Below, piece by piece: positions 25,540-33,329 of a DNA stretch of 64,000 nt (position 1 is the stretch's first letter; each line of letters opens with the position of its first letter). This DNA comes from Bacteroidaceae bacterium. GTDB taxonomy: Bacteria > Bacteroidota > Bacteroidia > Bacteroidales > Bacteroidaceae. The DNA lies in the NCBI GenBank assembly GCA_017483605.1, contig JAFUWG010000022.1, positions 17,647-81,646 of the forward strand, written 5' to 3'. The notes beneath the pieces were generated by a model. The model had not been told where the DNA came from. It saw nothing but the letters and a program-made list of their open reading frames with translations, and made no database searches. A program made the position numbers and the translations under genes.

Positions 25540-25639
25540 TAGTTGATTTCACAGTGGATGGAAGGACAAACATATTGGATGATACAATAATTATTTATTT
25601 ACTTTATTAACACAAATTTAACACAAAAAAGACTGACGT

Positions 25640-27070
25640 ATGAAAAGATTTTTACTTTCACTTTTTGCAGTTGTCGCTGCCGTTATCAACATCAACGCTG
25701 CCGACGAAATTACCTTGTGGGAAGGGGAACAAGACCTTCAGGCGTGGGCCCTTAATTGGGAAGTCCCCACTGGCACTTTCTCTGGTAAAGTGCATGCTGG
25801 CGATGAAGTTCGCATCTATCTCTCTCAGAAGGAGTCGGATGGATATTGGAGTCTCCAACTCTATGATGGTCACTGGGGACAGTTCGTGATACCTCAGTAT
25901 GCAGGTCACGCCATCAATGGCGACAACGAAAGCATTGAGGATGGCTATGTGTCTATTACCCTCGACGATGCACTGGCTGCCGTGCTGAATGATTATGACG
26001 ACTGGGGCTACAATTTTATTATTCAAGGTGCGGGTATCGTGACGAAAATCACCGTCGTTCCATCTGAGGGCGAAGACCTCACGGGCGACATCGTGGGCAA
26101 CTACACTTTCGACTATGCGGCAAGTTCCATCTATGGCGGCACACGTCCGGGGGCGAAGATGCCTGTCACGATTGAGAAGGCTTCCAATTCTTCGGTCACC
26201 ATCAAGGGGCTTGGCCATGACTTCGTGGCTTCTATCCTCGCCAACGGCGACCTCTATGTGGACAAGCAGAACTACCCCTACACCACGCAGACGGAGGCTG
26301 GTAACGATACCATCGTAGACTTCATCATCAGCGGTCGTACCGTGTCTACATGGGAGACGGTCTATGATGAACAGGGCAACTGGGCTGGCGGTGTGTGGAA
26401 CTACACCTATGCCGACAGCACTGCTTTCATCCTCCAGAACGGTTTCTACACGTTGCCTGACGGCATTCAGATTGGCAGCCAGTTCATCAAGGATGGCGTT
26501 CTGCTGAAGGAAGGCGGCTCGCTGCCTGGCGACGTTTACACCGTGGCTGCCAACGTGTATGAGAACGGCGATTTTAACCTTGAACTCATGCGTCCCGAGC
26601 AGGTGTGGAGCACGCTGAATGACACCCTGAACGTGGTCGTCGATGGTGACAAGGTGCAGTTCACCGGTCTCTTTGGCTTGGGCATTGTGGAGGGCACCGT
26701 GCTCTCCGACGGCTCTCTCTCTTTCATCGCTCCCGACAACAGTTTCCCATTGAATGGTGGCTGGCAAGAACAGGCTGACGGCAGTTGGGGCTACGCCCCG
26801 TTCCTTTTCGTCCCGACCGAGACGGGCTATGAGTTCAGCGACCCTGACGCTGGCTACGCATGGTTTGTTTTCGCCTATGGCGGCAAGGTGCAACTCATCA
26901 AGGGTGAGGTTGACCCCGAGGCATACACCACAGCCATCAAGGCTGCCGAGGTGGCTGCTCCTGCCGTGCTCGACTTCTCCAAGCCTGTTTACAACGTGGC
27001 TGGCCAGCGTGTAGGTGCTTCCGCCAAGGGCATCCTCATTCAGAACGGGCGTAAATTCCTTGTGAAGTAG
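25640..27070 (+). CDS. Secreted beta-rich protein with C-terminal sorting-like motif, function unknown
   Basis: I do not recognise a named family. The 476-residue protein has a signal peptide (to about residue 20, NINAA), then a segment DEITLWEGEQDLQAWALNW that looks like the start of a carbohydrate-binding-type jelly roll (about 21-150). Two similar beta units follow, about 160-300 and 300-435, each with a V-I/F-GLG...ILA/SDGSL pattern, suggesting lipocalin-like or duplicated barrels. The last 27 residues, with VYNVAGQRV and KGILIQNGRKFLVK, resemble the short C-terminal domains of Bacteroidota secreted proteins and the end of the GH43 enzyme at 52061. It stands alone, divergent from SusC locus 2, with a promoter and a terminator of its own. 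Binding to polysaccharide or protein at the surface is only a guess. Confidence 0.8.
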   Translation: MKRFLLSLFAVVAAVININAADEITLWEGEQDLQAWALNWEVPTGTFSGKVHAGDEVRIYLSQKESDGYWSLQLYDGHWGQFVIPQYAGHAINGDNESIEDGYVSITLDDALAAVLNDYDDWGYNFIIQGAGIVTKITVVPSEGEDLTGDIVGNYTFDYAASSIYGGTRPGAKMPVTIEKASNSSVTIKGLGHDFVASILANGDLYVDKQNYPYTTQTEAGNDTIVDFIISGRTVSTWETVYDEQGNWAGGVWNYTYADSTAFILQNGFYTLPDGIQIGSQFIKDGVLLKEGGSLPGDVYTVAANVYENGDFNLELMRPEQVWSTLNDTLNVVVDGDKVQFTGLFGLGIVEGTVLSDGSLSFIAPDNSFPLNGGWQEQADGSWGYAPFLFVPTETGYEFSDPDAGYAWFVFAYGGKVQLIKGEVDPEAYTTAIKAAEVAAPAVLDFSKPVYNVAGQRVGASAKGILIQNGRKFLVK

Positions 27071-27105
27071 GCATTGTCTAAAGGCGTTTTGTGTACAAAT
27101 ATTCT

Positions 27106-27146
27106 TGAGGGGGCAGAATCATCACGGTCTTGCCTCCTTTTCTTTT
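27106..27146 (+). terminator. Intrinsic terminator after 25640 gene
   Basis: GAGGGGGC-AGA pairs with TCT-GCCTCCTT with one bulged base, followed by TTCTTTT. It starts 35 bases after the stop codon. Confidence 0.7.
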
Positions 27147-27191
27147 GCAGTCATCATCCTACATTGGGTGTGAGAGGGCTTTCGATGCGTC

Positions 27192-27264
27192 AAAAGTGGT
27201 CTGAGTCACACCGCCCGAGTGGTGTGACTCAGACCGCCTTGGTGGTGTGACTCAGACCACTTTT
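27192..27264. repeat. Three evenly spaced near-palindromic 15-base boxes
   Basis: Boxes at 27198-27212, 27221-27235 and 27244-27258 follow GGTsTGAsTCAsACC (s = C or G); boxes 2 and 3 are identical and box 1 is their reverse complement. Starts are exactly 23 bases apart. Because box 1 is inverted, the outer two also form a 21-base perfect inverted repeat (27192-27212 with 27244-27264). They lie upstream of the POT transporter promoter. Confidence 0.85.
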
Positions 27265-27304
27265 GGGGGTATTTGTGTCTTGTCGAAAAAAGGACGATTT
27301 TGTT

Positions 27305-27334
27305 TTGTGGGTTGTGCTTTTTGTGTTATCTTTG
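27305..27334 (+). promoter_or_regulatory. Promoter of POT transporter
   Basis: TTTTG ending at 27307, a 19-base spacer and TATCTTTG at 27327-27334. The start codon chosen for the transporter is 36 bases after the -7 box. Confidence 0.78.
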
Positions 27335-27369
27335 CAGATAATTGGTTCCCCAAAAAGAAAGGAGAAAAG

Positions 27370-28788
27370 ATGGAAAGGCATCCGAAAGGGCTTTATCTGC
27401 TGTTTGCCACGGAGATGGCGGAGCGGTTTTCGTATTACGGCATGAGGGCGGTGTTCACGCTCTACATGGTGGCGGCTCTCTTCACGATGGAGGGGGCGAG
27501 CGAGGTGTATGGCTACTACACGGGGCTGGTGTATCTGACGCCGCTGCTGGGTGGCTGGGTGGCTGACCGCTACTGGGGCAACCGGCGGAGCATCATTGTG
27601 GGTGGATTGCTGATGGCGTTGGGGCAGGGGCTGCTGTTTCTGAGTGCCTGTGTGGTGCGTCCTGCCATCCACGAGGCGGAGGGGGCGATTGACCCTGCGG
27701 TGGACAATGGGATGGCGGTGGCATTGATGGTGGGGGGATTGTTTTTCTTGGTGCTGGGCAATGGCTTTTTCAAACCGAACATCGCGACGATGGTGGGGCG
27801 TTTGTATCGTCCGGATGACAAGCGGAAGGATGCAGCGTTCACTATCTTCTATATGGGTGTGAATGTGGGTGCGACGTTGGGGCCGCTGGTGTGTGGTGTG
27901 TTTGAGGGCGACTGGATGAATCCGACGCGGTTCAGGTGGGCGTTTCTGTGTGCGGCGGTGGTGATGCTGGTGGCGACGGGTGTGTTCGCTTGGTTGAAGA
28001 ACAGATATATCGTGACGCATGAGGGGGTGCCTGTGGGCACGGAGCCGACGCATCATGAGAAAGCGGCGAAACATCAGTTGTCGGCGAAGGAGAAGCAGCA
28101 CATTGCTGTGGTGTTCATCATTGCGGTGTTTGTCGTCTTCTTCTGGGCGGCATACGAGCAGGCGGGCGTGTCGCTGACGTATTTTGCTGACCAGCAGACG
28201 GATAGGCACATCTTCGGGTGGGAGATGCCGACGAGTTATTTCCAGTCGTTTCCTGCGGTGTTTGTGGTGCTGCTGGCTCCTGTGATGTCGCTGTTGTGGG
28301 ATGTGCTGGGTAGGTGGGGGCACGAGCCTTCGTCGCCGATGAAGCAGGCGATGGGTCTGGGGCTGCTGTCGTTGGGGTATCTGTTCATCGCTCAGGGGGT
28401 GAAGGATGTGGAGCCGGGCATGAAGGTGAGCATGTGGTGGCTGACGGGCTTGTACTTCATCCACACGTTGGGCGAGTTGAGCCTGTCGCCGATAGGTTTG
28501 TCGCTGGTGAGCAAGTTGTCGCCGAAGCATCTGGCGAGCCTGATGATGGGTGTGTGGTTCTTGTCGTCGGCGGTGAGCAACATGCTGGCGGGGCAGTTGG
28601 CGACGTTGTATCCTGACGGGTCGCCGAAGTCGCTATTGGGCTTCTCCATCGATTCGCTGGAGGACTTCTTCATGGTGTTTGTGGTGATGTCGGGTGTGGC
28701 TGCTGTGGCGTTGGCGTGTATGACGCCTGTGTTGAAAAGGATGATGAGAGATGAGCGTGAAAAAAAGGAAGTGAAAAGTGAAGAGTGA
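27370..28788 (+). CDS. POT-family proton-dependent oligopeptide transporter
   Basis: Inner-membrane di-/tripeptide:proton symporter (POT/PTR2 family), 472 residues with about 12-14 membrane helices. The start at 27370 replaces an in-frame ATG at 27247, which lies upstream of the promoter and inside the box array; AAAGGAG sits 7-13 bases before it. The family motif ERFSYYGMRAVFTLYM at about 17-32 contains the ExxER-type proton-coupling region, and GNGFFKPNIATMVGRLY is the second POT signature; ALGLL-type helices and ELSLSPIGLSLVSKLSP close the protein. Import of short peptides would complement the peptidase-linked SusCD locus 1 at 8-17 kb, but the two are not cotranscribed. The stop codon lies inside a GTGAAAA heptad repeat. 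Confidence 0.92.
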   Translation: MERHPKGLYLLFATEMAERFSYYGMRAVFTLYMVAALFTMEGASEVYGYYTGLVYLTPLLGGWVADRYWGNRRSIIVGGLLMALGQGLLFLSACVVRPAIHEAEGAIDPAVDNGMAVALMVGGLFFLVLGNGFFKPNIATMVGRLYRPDDKRKDAAFTIFYMGVNVGATLGPLVCGVFEGDWMNPTRFRWAFLCAAVVMLVATGVFAWLKNRYIVTHEGVPVGTEPTHHEKAAKHQLSAKEKQHIAVVFIIAVFVVFFWAAYEQAGVSLTYFADQQTDRHIFGWEMPTSYFQSFPAVFVVLLAPVMSLLWDVLGRWGHEPSSPMKQAMGLGLLSLGYLFIAQGVKDVEPGMKVSMWWLTGLYFIHTLGELSLSPIGLSLVSKLSPKHLASLMMGVWFLSSAVSNMLAGQLATLYPDGSPKSLLGFSIDSLEDFFMVFVVMSGVAAVALACMTPVLKRMMRDEREKKEVKSEE

Positions 28789-28866
28789 GAAGTGAAAAAT
28801 CTATTTTACCTGCCATCCGGATGGGGAAACTTAGATTTTTCACTTTTCACTCTTCACTTTTCACTT
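28769..28866. repeat. 35-base inverted repeat made of GTGAAAA heptads
   Basis: The left arm 28769-28803 and right arm 28832-28866 match at 34 of 35 positions, with a 28-base loop. The arms consist of 7-base units such as GTGAAAA, GTGAAGA and GTGAGAA. A further copy of the right-hand units (TTTTTCACTTTTCACTT) follows at about 28870-28886, just before the next -7 box. The stop codon of the POT gene lies in the left arm. It could fold as a transcript end. Confidence 0.85.
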
Positions 28867-28894
28867 AAATTTTTCACTTTTCACTTATTTTTCT

Positions 28895-28902
28895 TACCTT
28901 TG
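28895..28902 (+). promoter_or_regulatory. -7 promoter element for small ORF-hypD operon
   Basis: TACCTTTG is a full -7 match 37 bases before the ATG at 28940. At the -33 distance there is only a T-rich heptad repeat without TTTG, so strength or control may depend on the repeat. Confidence 0.6.
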
Positions 28903-28939
28903 CACTTTGTTGTACAACTCTCTAATATTTATCCTGACT

Positions 28940-29131
28940 ATGAATCCAGAGATTGACATGATTAAGTGGTGGTCGGCACTGAGCATCGATAACAAGGTGA
29001 AGGTGTCGGGCAAGACCTATCCTGAATGCTCCGTATGGTGGAACAATCTGACCATCGAGGAGAAGTTGGCTACGAAGGAGGCTTCGGGCATCGAACGTGC
29101 CAAGAGGAACAAGACGAAAGGATTTACGTAA
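28940..29131 (+). CDS. 63-residue hypothetical protein upstream of hypD
   Basis: I do not recognise a family. The start at 28940 is preferred over 28907 because the shorter form begins right after a plausible leader and the longer one adds a hydrophobic stretch (LYNSLIFILT) that would begin within 5 bases of the -7 box. The protein is hydrophilic, with three Trp (KWWSAL, VWWNNL), one Cys (PECSVWW) and a basic tail (RAKRNKTKGF). No signal peptide or membrane segment. It ends 20 bases before the hypD start, so it is probably cotranscribed; a role tied to the dehydratase is possible but not shown. Confidence 0.65.
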   Translation: MNPEIDMIKWWSALSIDNKVKVSGKTYPECSVWWNNLTIEEKLATKEASGIERAKRNKTKGFT

Positions 29132-29151
29132 AACTTTTTTAGATTAACTAT

Positions 29152-31590
29152 ATGGAAACTACGGTCGCTATGCGTGCTCCGCATAGCAAAATGAATTACG
29201 CCCTTAAATATCCAGAGAATGAGGGTGGCATGAATGAACGTGTGAAGCGGCTGCATCAGCAGAGCATCGACACGCCGACAACGCTGACGATTGAGCGTGC
29301 ACTGATTGAGACGGCGTTCTACAAGGAGAACTACGGCAAGATGCCGAACTGCATCTTGCGTGCCCGCAACTTCTACGAGATATGTAAGAAGAAGACTATA
29401 TATATAGGTAAAGACGAACTGATTGTGGGCGAACGCGGTCCCGTGCCCAAGGCGGTGCCGACATTCCCCGAACTGACGTGCCACACGGTGGAAGACCTCC
29501 ACACGCTCGACACACGCGAGTTGCAGCCCTACCACATCAGTCAGGAGGACATCGACACGTATGCCCGCGAGGTTATCCCATACTGGGAGGGCAGGACACA
29601 GCGTGAGCGCATCTTCAGCCATGTGAGCAAGGAGTGGGAAGAGGCTTACCATGCAGGTGTGTTCACAGAGTTTATGGAGCAGCGTGCAGGTGGTCACACG
29701 GCGATGGACGGCAAGATGTATCATCGTGGCTTGCTCGACTGCAAGGCACTCATTGCCAAGACGCTCTCGGAACTGGACTTCATCAACGACCCAGAGGCGA
29801 CGGATAAGCAGCAGGAACTGCAGGCAATGGGCATCAGTTGCGACGCGGCGATTCTGTTTGCTGAACGTCATGCGGAATTGGCAGAGAAGATGGCGGCAGA
29901 GGAGACGAACCTTCAGCGAAAGGAAGAACTGCTGAAGATTGCCGACGTGTGCCGTTGGGTGCCAGCCCATGCACCAAGGGACATGCAGGAGGCGATTCAG
30001 ATGTACTGGTTTGTGCATCTGGGCACGGTGACGGAACTGAACGGATGGGACTGCATGAACCCAGGACACATCGACCAGCACCTGTATCCTTTCTACAAGA
30101 AGGGGCTGGAAGATGGCACCATGACCCGCGAGAAGGCGAAGGAACTCATCAGTTGCTTCTGGATTAAGTTCAACAACCAGCCGGCACCTCCGAAGGTGGG
30201 CATCACGGCATTGGAGAGCGGCACTTACAACGACTTCACCAACATCAACATCGGCGGCATCGACCGCGAGGGAAAGAACGCCGTGAACGAACTGTCGTAC
30301 ATCATCCTCGAAATTCAAGAGGAACTGCACGAGTTGCAGCCCGGCCTCTCCATCCATGTGAGCAAGGTGACACCCGACGAGTTTGTGATGGCAGGAGCGA
30401 AGGTGATTCGTCAGGGTCACGGCTACCCATCGGTTTTCAATCCCGACACCTACACGAAGGAACTGATGCGTCAGGGCAAGACGCAGGAGGATGCCAACGA
30501 AGGTGGCTGCTCGGGCTGCATCGAGGTGGGTGCGTTCGGCAAGGAGGCATACATCTTGACGGGCTATCTGAACACGCCGAAGATTCTGGAAATCACGCTC
30601 AACAACGGCATCGACCCAATGACGGGCAAGAAACTCGGACTGGAGACGGGCGACCCTCGCACCTTCACCTCCTACGAGCAACTCTACGATGCTTATCACC
30701 AGCAGATGCTGTATTTCGTCAACATGAAACTGGCGGTGAACAACTACATCGAGCGTATGTTCTCGCTCTATGCCCCTGCCACGTTCCTGTCGCTCTTCAT
30801 CGACGACTGCATCACTCGTGGACGCGACTACTACAGCGGCGGTGCACGATACAACACCACATATATACAATGTACAGGACTCGGCACCATCACCGACTGC
30901 CTCTCGACGCTGAAGAAGCATGTGTTTGAGGACAAGAAGTTCACGATGGACGAACTGCTCAAGGCTGTCAGCAAGAACTTTGAAGGGAACGAGAAGATGC
31001 GCCAGTTCATCATGAACCGCACCCCATTCTTCGGCAATGATGACGAATATGCCGACACAATTGCCGTGAAGGTTTACGACGACCTTGTGGATGCCATCGA
31101 AGGACATCCCAACACGCGTGGCGGCAAGACCCAACTGAACATGCTCTCGACGACTTGCCACAACTACTTCGGTTCGGTGTGTGGTGCATCGGTGAACGGA
31201 CGCCTGGCACACTTCGCCATCAGCGACGGAACCTCGCCCGCTCACGGAGCCGACACGAACGGCCCAACAGCGGTCATCAAGTCGCTGGGCAAACTCGACC
31301 AGACGAAATCGGGCGGCACACTGCTGAATGTGCGCTTTGTGCCCTCGCTCCTGAAACGCGACGAAGACCTGAAGAAACTGGTGTGTCTCATCCGTGCCTA
31401 CTTCTCAATGGGCGGTCACCACATCCAGTTCAATATCGTGGATACCCAGACCCTGCTCGACGCTCAGAAACAGCCCGATGACTACAAAGACCTGCTCGTC
31501 CGCGTGGCTGGCTACTCCGACTACTTCAACGACATGACCGAACAGTTGCAGAACGAAATCATCGCACGAACGGAGAACGAGGAGTTTTAA
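29152..31590 (+). CDS. hypD: trans-4-hydroxy-L-proline dehydratase, glycyl radical enzyme
   Basis: Glycyl radical enzyme that removes water from trans-4-hydroxy-L-proline to give 1-pyrroline-5-carboxylate, an anaerobic route into proline. The 812-residue protein carries the radical loop RVAGYSDYF with Gly787 and the thiyl/base pair in GCSGCIEVGAF, C456 and E458. The active-site residues known in Clostridioides difficile HypD all recur at a constant offset of 22: F174, H182, D300, S356, F362, C456, E458, Y472 and G787. This separates it from pyruvate formate-lyase and glycerol or choline dehydratases. A second possible start is ATG 29191, nearer the usual N-terminus; an 8-base hairpin lies between the two. 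The radical-SAM activase that must load the glycyl radical is not in the window, and the next gene is a pectate lyase. Confidence 0.93.
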   Translation: METTVAMRAPHSKMNYALKYPENEGGMNERVKRLHQQSIDTPTTLTIERALIETAFYKENYGKMPNCILRARNFYEICKKKTIYIGKDELIVGERGPVPKAVPTFPELTCHTVEDLHTLDTRELQPYHISQEDIDTYAREVIPYWEGRTQRERIFSHVSKEWEEAYHAGVFTEFMEQRAGGHTAMDGKMYHRGLLDCKALIAKTLSELDFINDPEATDKQQELQAMGISCDAAILFAERHAELAEKMAAEETNLQRKEELLKIADVCRWVPAHAPRDMQEAIQMYWFVHLGTVTELNGWDCMNPGHIDQHLYPFYKKGLEDGTMTREKAKELISCFWIKFNNQPAPPKVGITALESGTYNDFTNINIGGIDREGKNAVNELSYIILEIQEELHELQPGLSIHVSKVTPDEFVMAGAKVIRQGHGYPSVFNPDTYTKELMRQGKTQEDANEGGCSGCIEVGAFGKEAYILTGYLNTPKILEITLNNGIDPMTGKKLGLETGDPRTFTSYEQLYDAYHQQMLYFVNMKLAVNNYIERMFSLYAPATFLSLFIDDCITRGRDYYSGGARYNTTYIQCTGLGTITDCLSTLKKHVFEDKKFTMDELLKAVSKNFEGNEKMRQFIMNRTPFFGNDDEYADTIAVKVYDDLVDAIEGHPNTRGGKTQLNMLSTTCHNYFGSVCGASVNGRLAHFAISDGTSPAHGADTNGPTAVIKSLGKLDQTKSGGTLLNVRFVPSLLKRDEDLKKLVCLIRAYFSMGGHHIQFNIVDTQTLLDAQKQPDDYKDLLVRVAGYSDYFNDMTEQLQNEIIARTENEEF
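29167..29187 (+). other. Hairpin between two possible hypD starts
   Basis: GCTATGCG, loop TGCTC, CGCATAGC: a perfect 8-base stem in the first codons if translation starts at 29152, or in the leader 3 bases before the ATG at 29191. It could limit start-codon access. Confidence 0.6.
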
Positions 31591-31631
31591 GGACTGAGTT
31601 TAGGGCTTATTATAGGCTTGAGAAAAGAATT

Positions 31632-32732
31632 ATGAGACGGATTATTTTTGCAATGCTCTTGTTGATGGTGGCTTCAGAAGGCTTGATGGCTCAGAAGAAG
31701 GCACAGCAAATGGCAGACTCGATTGTGAAGTATCAGTTGAAGTCGGGCGGATGGCCAAAGAATCAGGATTGGTTGAAGGGCGTGAACCCGAAAGAGGCAA
31801 AGGAATGGCAGAAGTCGGGCGTGGGTTCAACGATTGATAATGGAGCGACGGTTTCAGAGATGAGAACACTGGCGGAGGCTCTGAACAATACGTATAGGGT
31901 GGTGGAAGATGGCTTTGGATGGATTGACAAGAAAGTGTTGGAAGAACAGCGGGAGAAATACCGTGTCTCGTTCCGTCAAGGGCTGGCATTCTTGCTGAAG
32001 ATGCAGTATGAGAATGGTGGCTTCCCTCAGTTCTATCCCGAGAAACGAAAGGAGGATTATTCATCGCAGATTACGTTTAACGACAATGCGACGGTGAATG
32101 TGCTGAAGTTGCTGCTGGAGGTGGCAACCGATGCCGAATCCTTTGCAAATATGGGGATTGACAAGTCGACGAAAAAGAAGTGCCAGGCTGCATACGATAA
32201 GGGTATTCAGTGCATTCTTGATTGCCAGATTCGTGTGGATGAAGAGGGACGGGTGTTGGAATATGGAACGGAGGCTTGGAAGCGGGGCAAGAAGACGGTG
32301 TGGTGTCAACAGCATGACAAGAGGACGCTGGCTCCTGTGAAGGCTCGTGCCTATGAACTTCCGTCCTACTCAGGTCATGGCGAAACGGTGGCACTTTTAG
32401 AACTGTTGATGGATATGCCGTATCCATCGGCAGAATCGGAGGATGCGGTGAAATGTGCGGTGGAATGGCTGGAAGGACATGCTTTGAAAGATGTAGAGTT
32501 GGAGACATTTACCAATGAGGATGGGAAAAAGGACATTCGATTGGTGGAGAAAAGGGGGGCACCTATGCTATGGGCACGTTTCTATGGCTTGGAAAAGGCG
32601 GAACCCATGTATTGTGACCGTGACGGGATTCCACAGAAACACCTTTCGGACATCGGATATGAACGCCGAAATGGTTATCAGTGGATAGGTGATAGTCCTC
32701 AGCGGATTATTGATAGATACAGAAAAAAGTAA
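31632..32732 (+). CDS. Secreted pectate lyase, polysaccharide lyase family 10
   Basis: Predicted periplasmic or secreted pectate lyase, 366 residues, cutting polygalacturonate by beta-elimination. A signal peptide ends near LMAQ (about residue 20). PL10 hallmarks in order: SGGWPKNQDW (about 37-46), STIDNGATVSEMRTLA, FNDNATVNVLKLL, TVWCQQHDKRTLAPVKARAYELPSYSGHGE split over about 216-250, and a C-terminal PMLWARFYGLEKAEP with RDG. The conserved Arg/Asp/Lys of the (alpha/alpha) toroid catalytic groove fall in these motifs. The gene lies 41 bases after hypD and 19 before DUF3467. No other pectin gene is nearby, so its placement in this operon looks accidental or recent. Confidence 0.88.
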   Translation: MRRIIFAMLLLMVASEGLMAQKKAQQMADSIVKYQLKSGGWPKNQDWLKGVNPKEAKEWQKSGVGSTIDNGATVSEMRTLAEALNNTYRVVEDGFGWIDKKVLEEQREKYRVSFRQGLAFLLKMQYENGGFPQFYPEKRKEDYSSQITFNDNATVNVLKLLLEVATDAESFANMGIDKSTKKKCQAAYDKGIQCILDCQIRVDEEGRVLEYGTEAWKRGKKTVWCQQHDKRTLAPVKARAYELPSYSGHGETVALLELLMDMPYPSAESEDAVKCAVEWLEGHALKDVELETFTNEDGKKDIRLVEKRGAPMLWARFYGLEKAEPMYCDRDGIPQKHLSDIGYERRNGYQWIGDSPQRIIDRYRKK

Positions 32733-32751
32733 TTTATAATAAAGAAACATT

Positions 32752-33075
32752 ATGGCAGAAAACAACAATCAGCAACTTCAGATTGAACTGAAGCCTGAGG
32801 TGGCAGAAGGCGTCTATTCAAACCTTGCCATCATTACTCACTCCAGCAGTGAGGTTATTACGGATTTTGTACAGATGATGCCAGGCTTGCCTAAGGCACA
32901 GGTGAAAAGCCGCATCATCATGGCTCCTGAACATGCAAAACGTCTGCTTTTGGCTTTGCAGGACAATATCCAGAAGTATGAGAAGCAGTTTGGAACAATC
33001 AAGTTAACGCAAGGACAGCAGCCGAGTGATGGCAGAACGATTGCTCCGTTCACCATCAAAAAAGGCGAGGCTTAA
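32752..33075 (+). CDS. DUF3467 protein
   Basis: A 107-residue cytoplasmic protein of the DUF3467 family, which in Bacteroidota usually lies near the RNA polymerase and str ribosomal genes. Visible: QIELKPEVAEGVYSNLAIITHSS at the N-terminus (beta strands) and a helical half with RIIMAPEHAKRLLLALQDNI. No catalytic motif. Its biochemical function is not known. From my knowledge of the group it normally follows rpoC; here it follows a pectate lyase by 19 bases, while the downstream neighbour (rpsL) is as expected. Confidence 0.85.
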   Translation: MAENNNQQLQIELKPEVAEGVYSNLAIITHSSSEVITDFVQMMPGLPKAQVKSRIIMAPEHAKRLLLALQDNIQKYEKQFGTIKLTQGQQPSDGRTIAPFTIKKGEA

Positions 33076-33125
33076 GCGTTGGCTTTGTCCTTACGCACGC
33101 GTACATTATTATATATAATAAAGAG

Positions 33126-33168
33126 TTTGCCACAGGCGTCGAAGAGAGGTGTCTGTGGCAAATTTTGT
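33126..33168 (+). terminator. Terminator-like hairpin after DUF3467
   Basis: A 10-base perfect inverted repeat, TTTGCCACAG (33126-33135) and CTGTGGCAAA (33153-33162), followed by TTTTG. It lies about 50 bases past the stop and separates the hypD-PL10-DUF3467 unit from the ribosomal superoperon. Confidence 0.7.
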
Positions 33169-33316
33169 CCTAAAAAGTTTGATTTTGTAACATGAAGATT
33201 GCTTTTGGATATATTTTATTTGTTAAATAAATTTAAAATCAGCGGTTTTTGGGGCAATCTGCCAAAGATGGTAAAAAATAAATCATCTAAAAATGTGTTG
33301 TTTGGCAGAAAAATCG

Positions 33317-33324
33317 TAACTTTG
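33317..33324 (+). promoter_or_regulatory. Promoter -7 element of the str-S10-spc-alpha superoperon
   Basis: TAACTTTG matches TAnnTTTG. At the -33 position the sequence is TGTG, an imperfect TTTG. The region from 33169 to here is AT-rich and otherwise empty. The first gene, rpsL, begins about 240 bases downstream, so the leader is long. Confidence 0.65.
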
Positions 33325-33329
33325 CACCA

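Noticed and set aside
27247-27369. Longer N-terminus for the POT transporter
   Set aside because: This stretch contains the box array and the promoter; the family starts at MERHPKGL.
28769-28887. CRISPR-like array
   Set aside because: The units are 7 bases with no spacers of constant size and no cas genes nearby; it is a simple heptad repeat in inverted form.
29017-31245. 742-codon open frame antisense to hypD
   Set aside because: It mirrors a strongly biased coding sequence on the other strand, has no recognisable domain, and the plus-strand product is certain.
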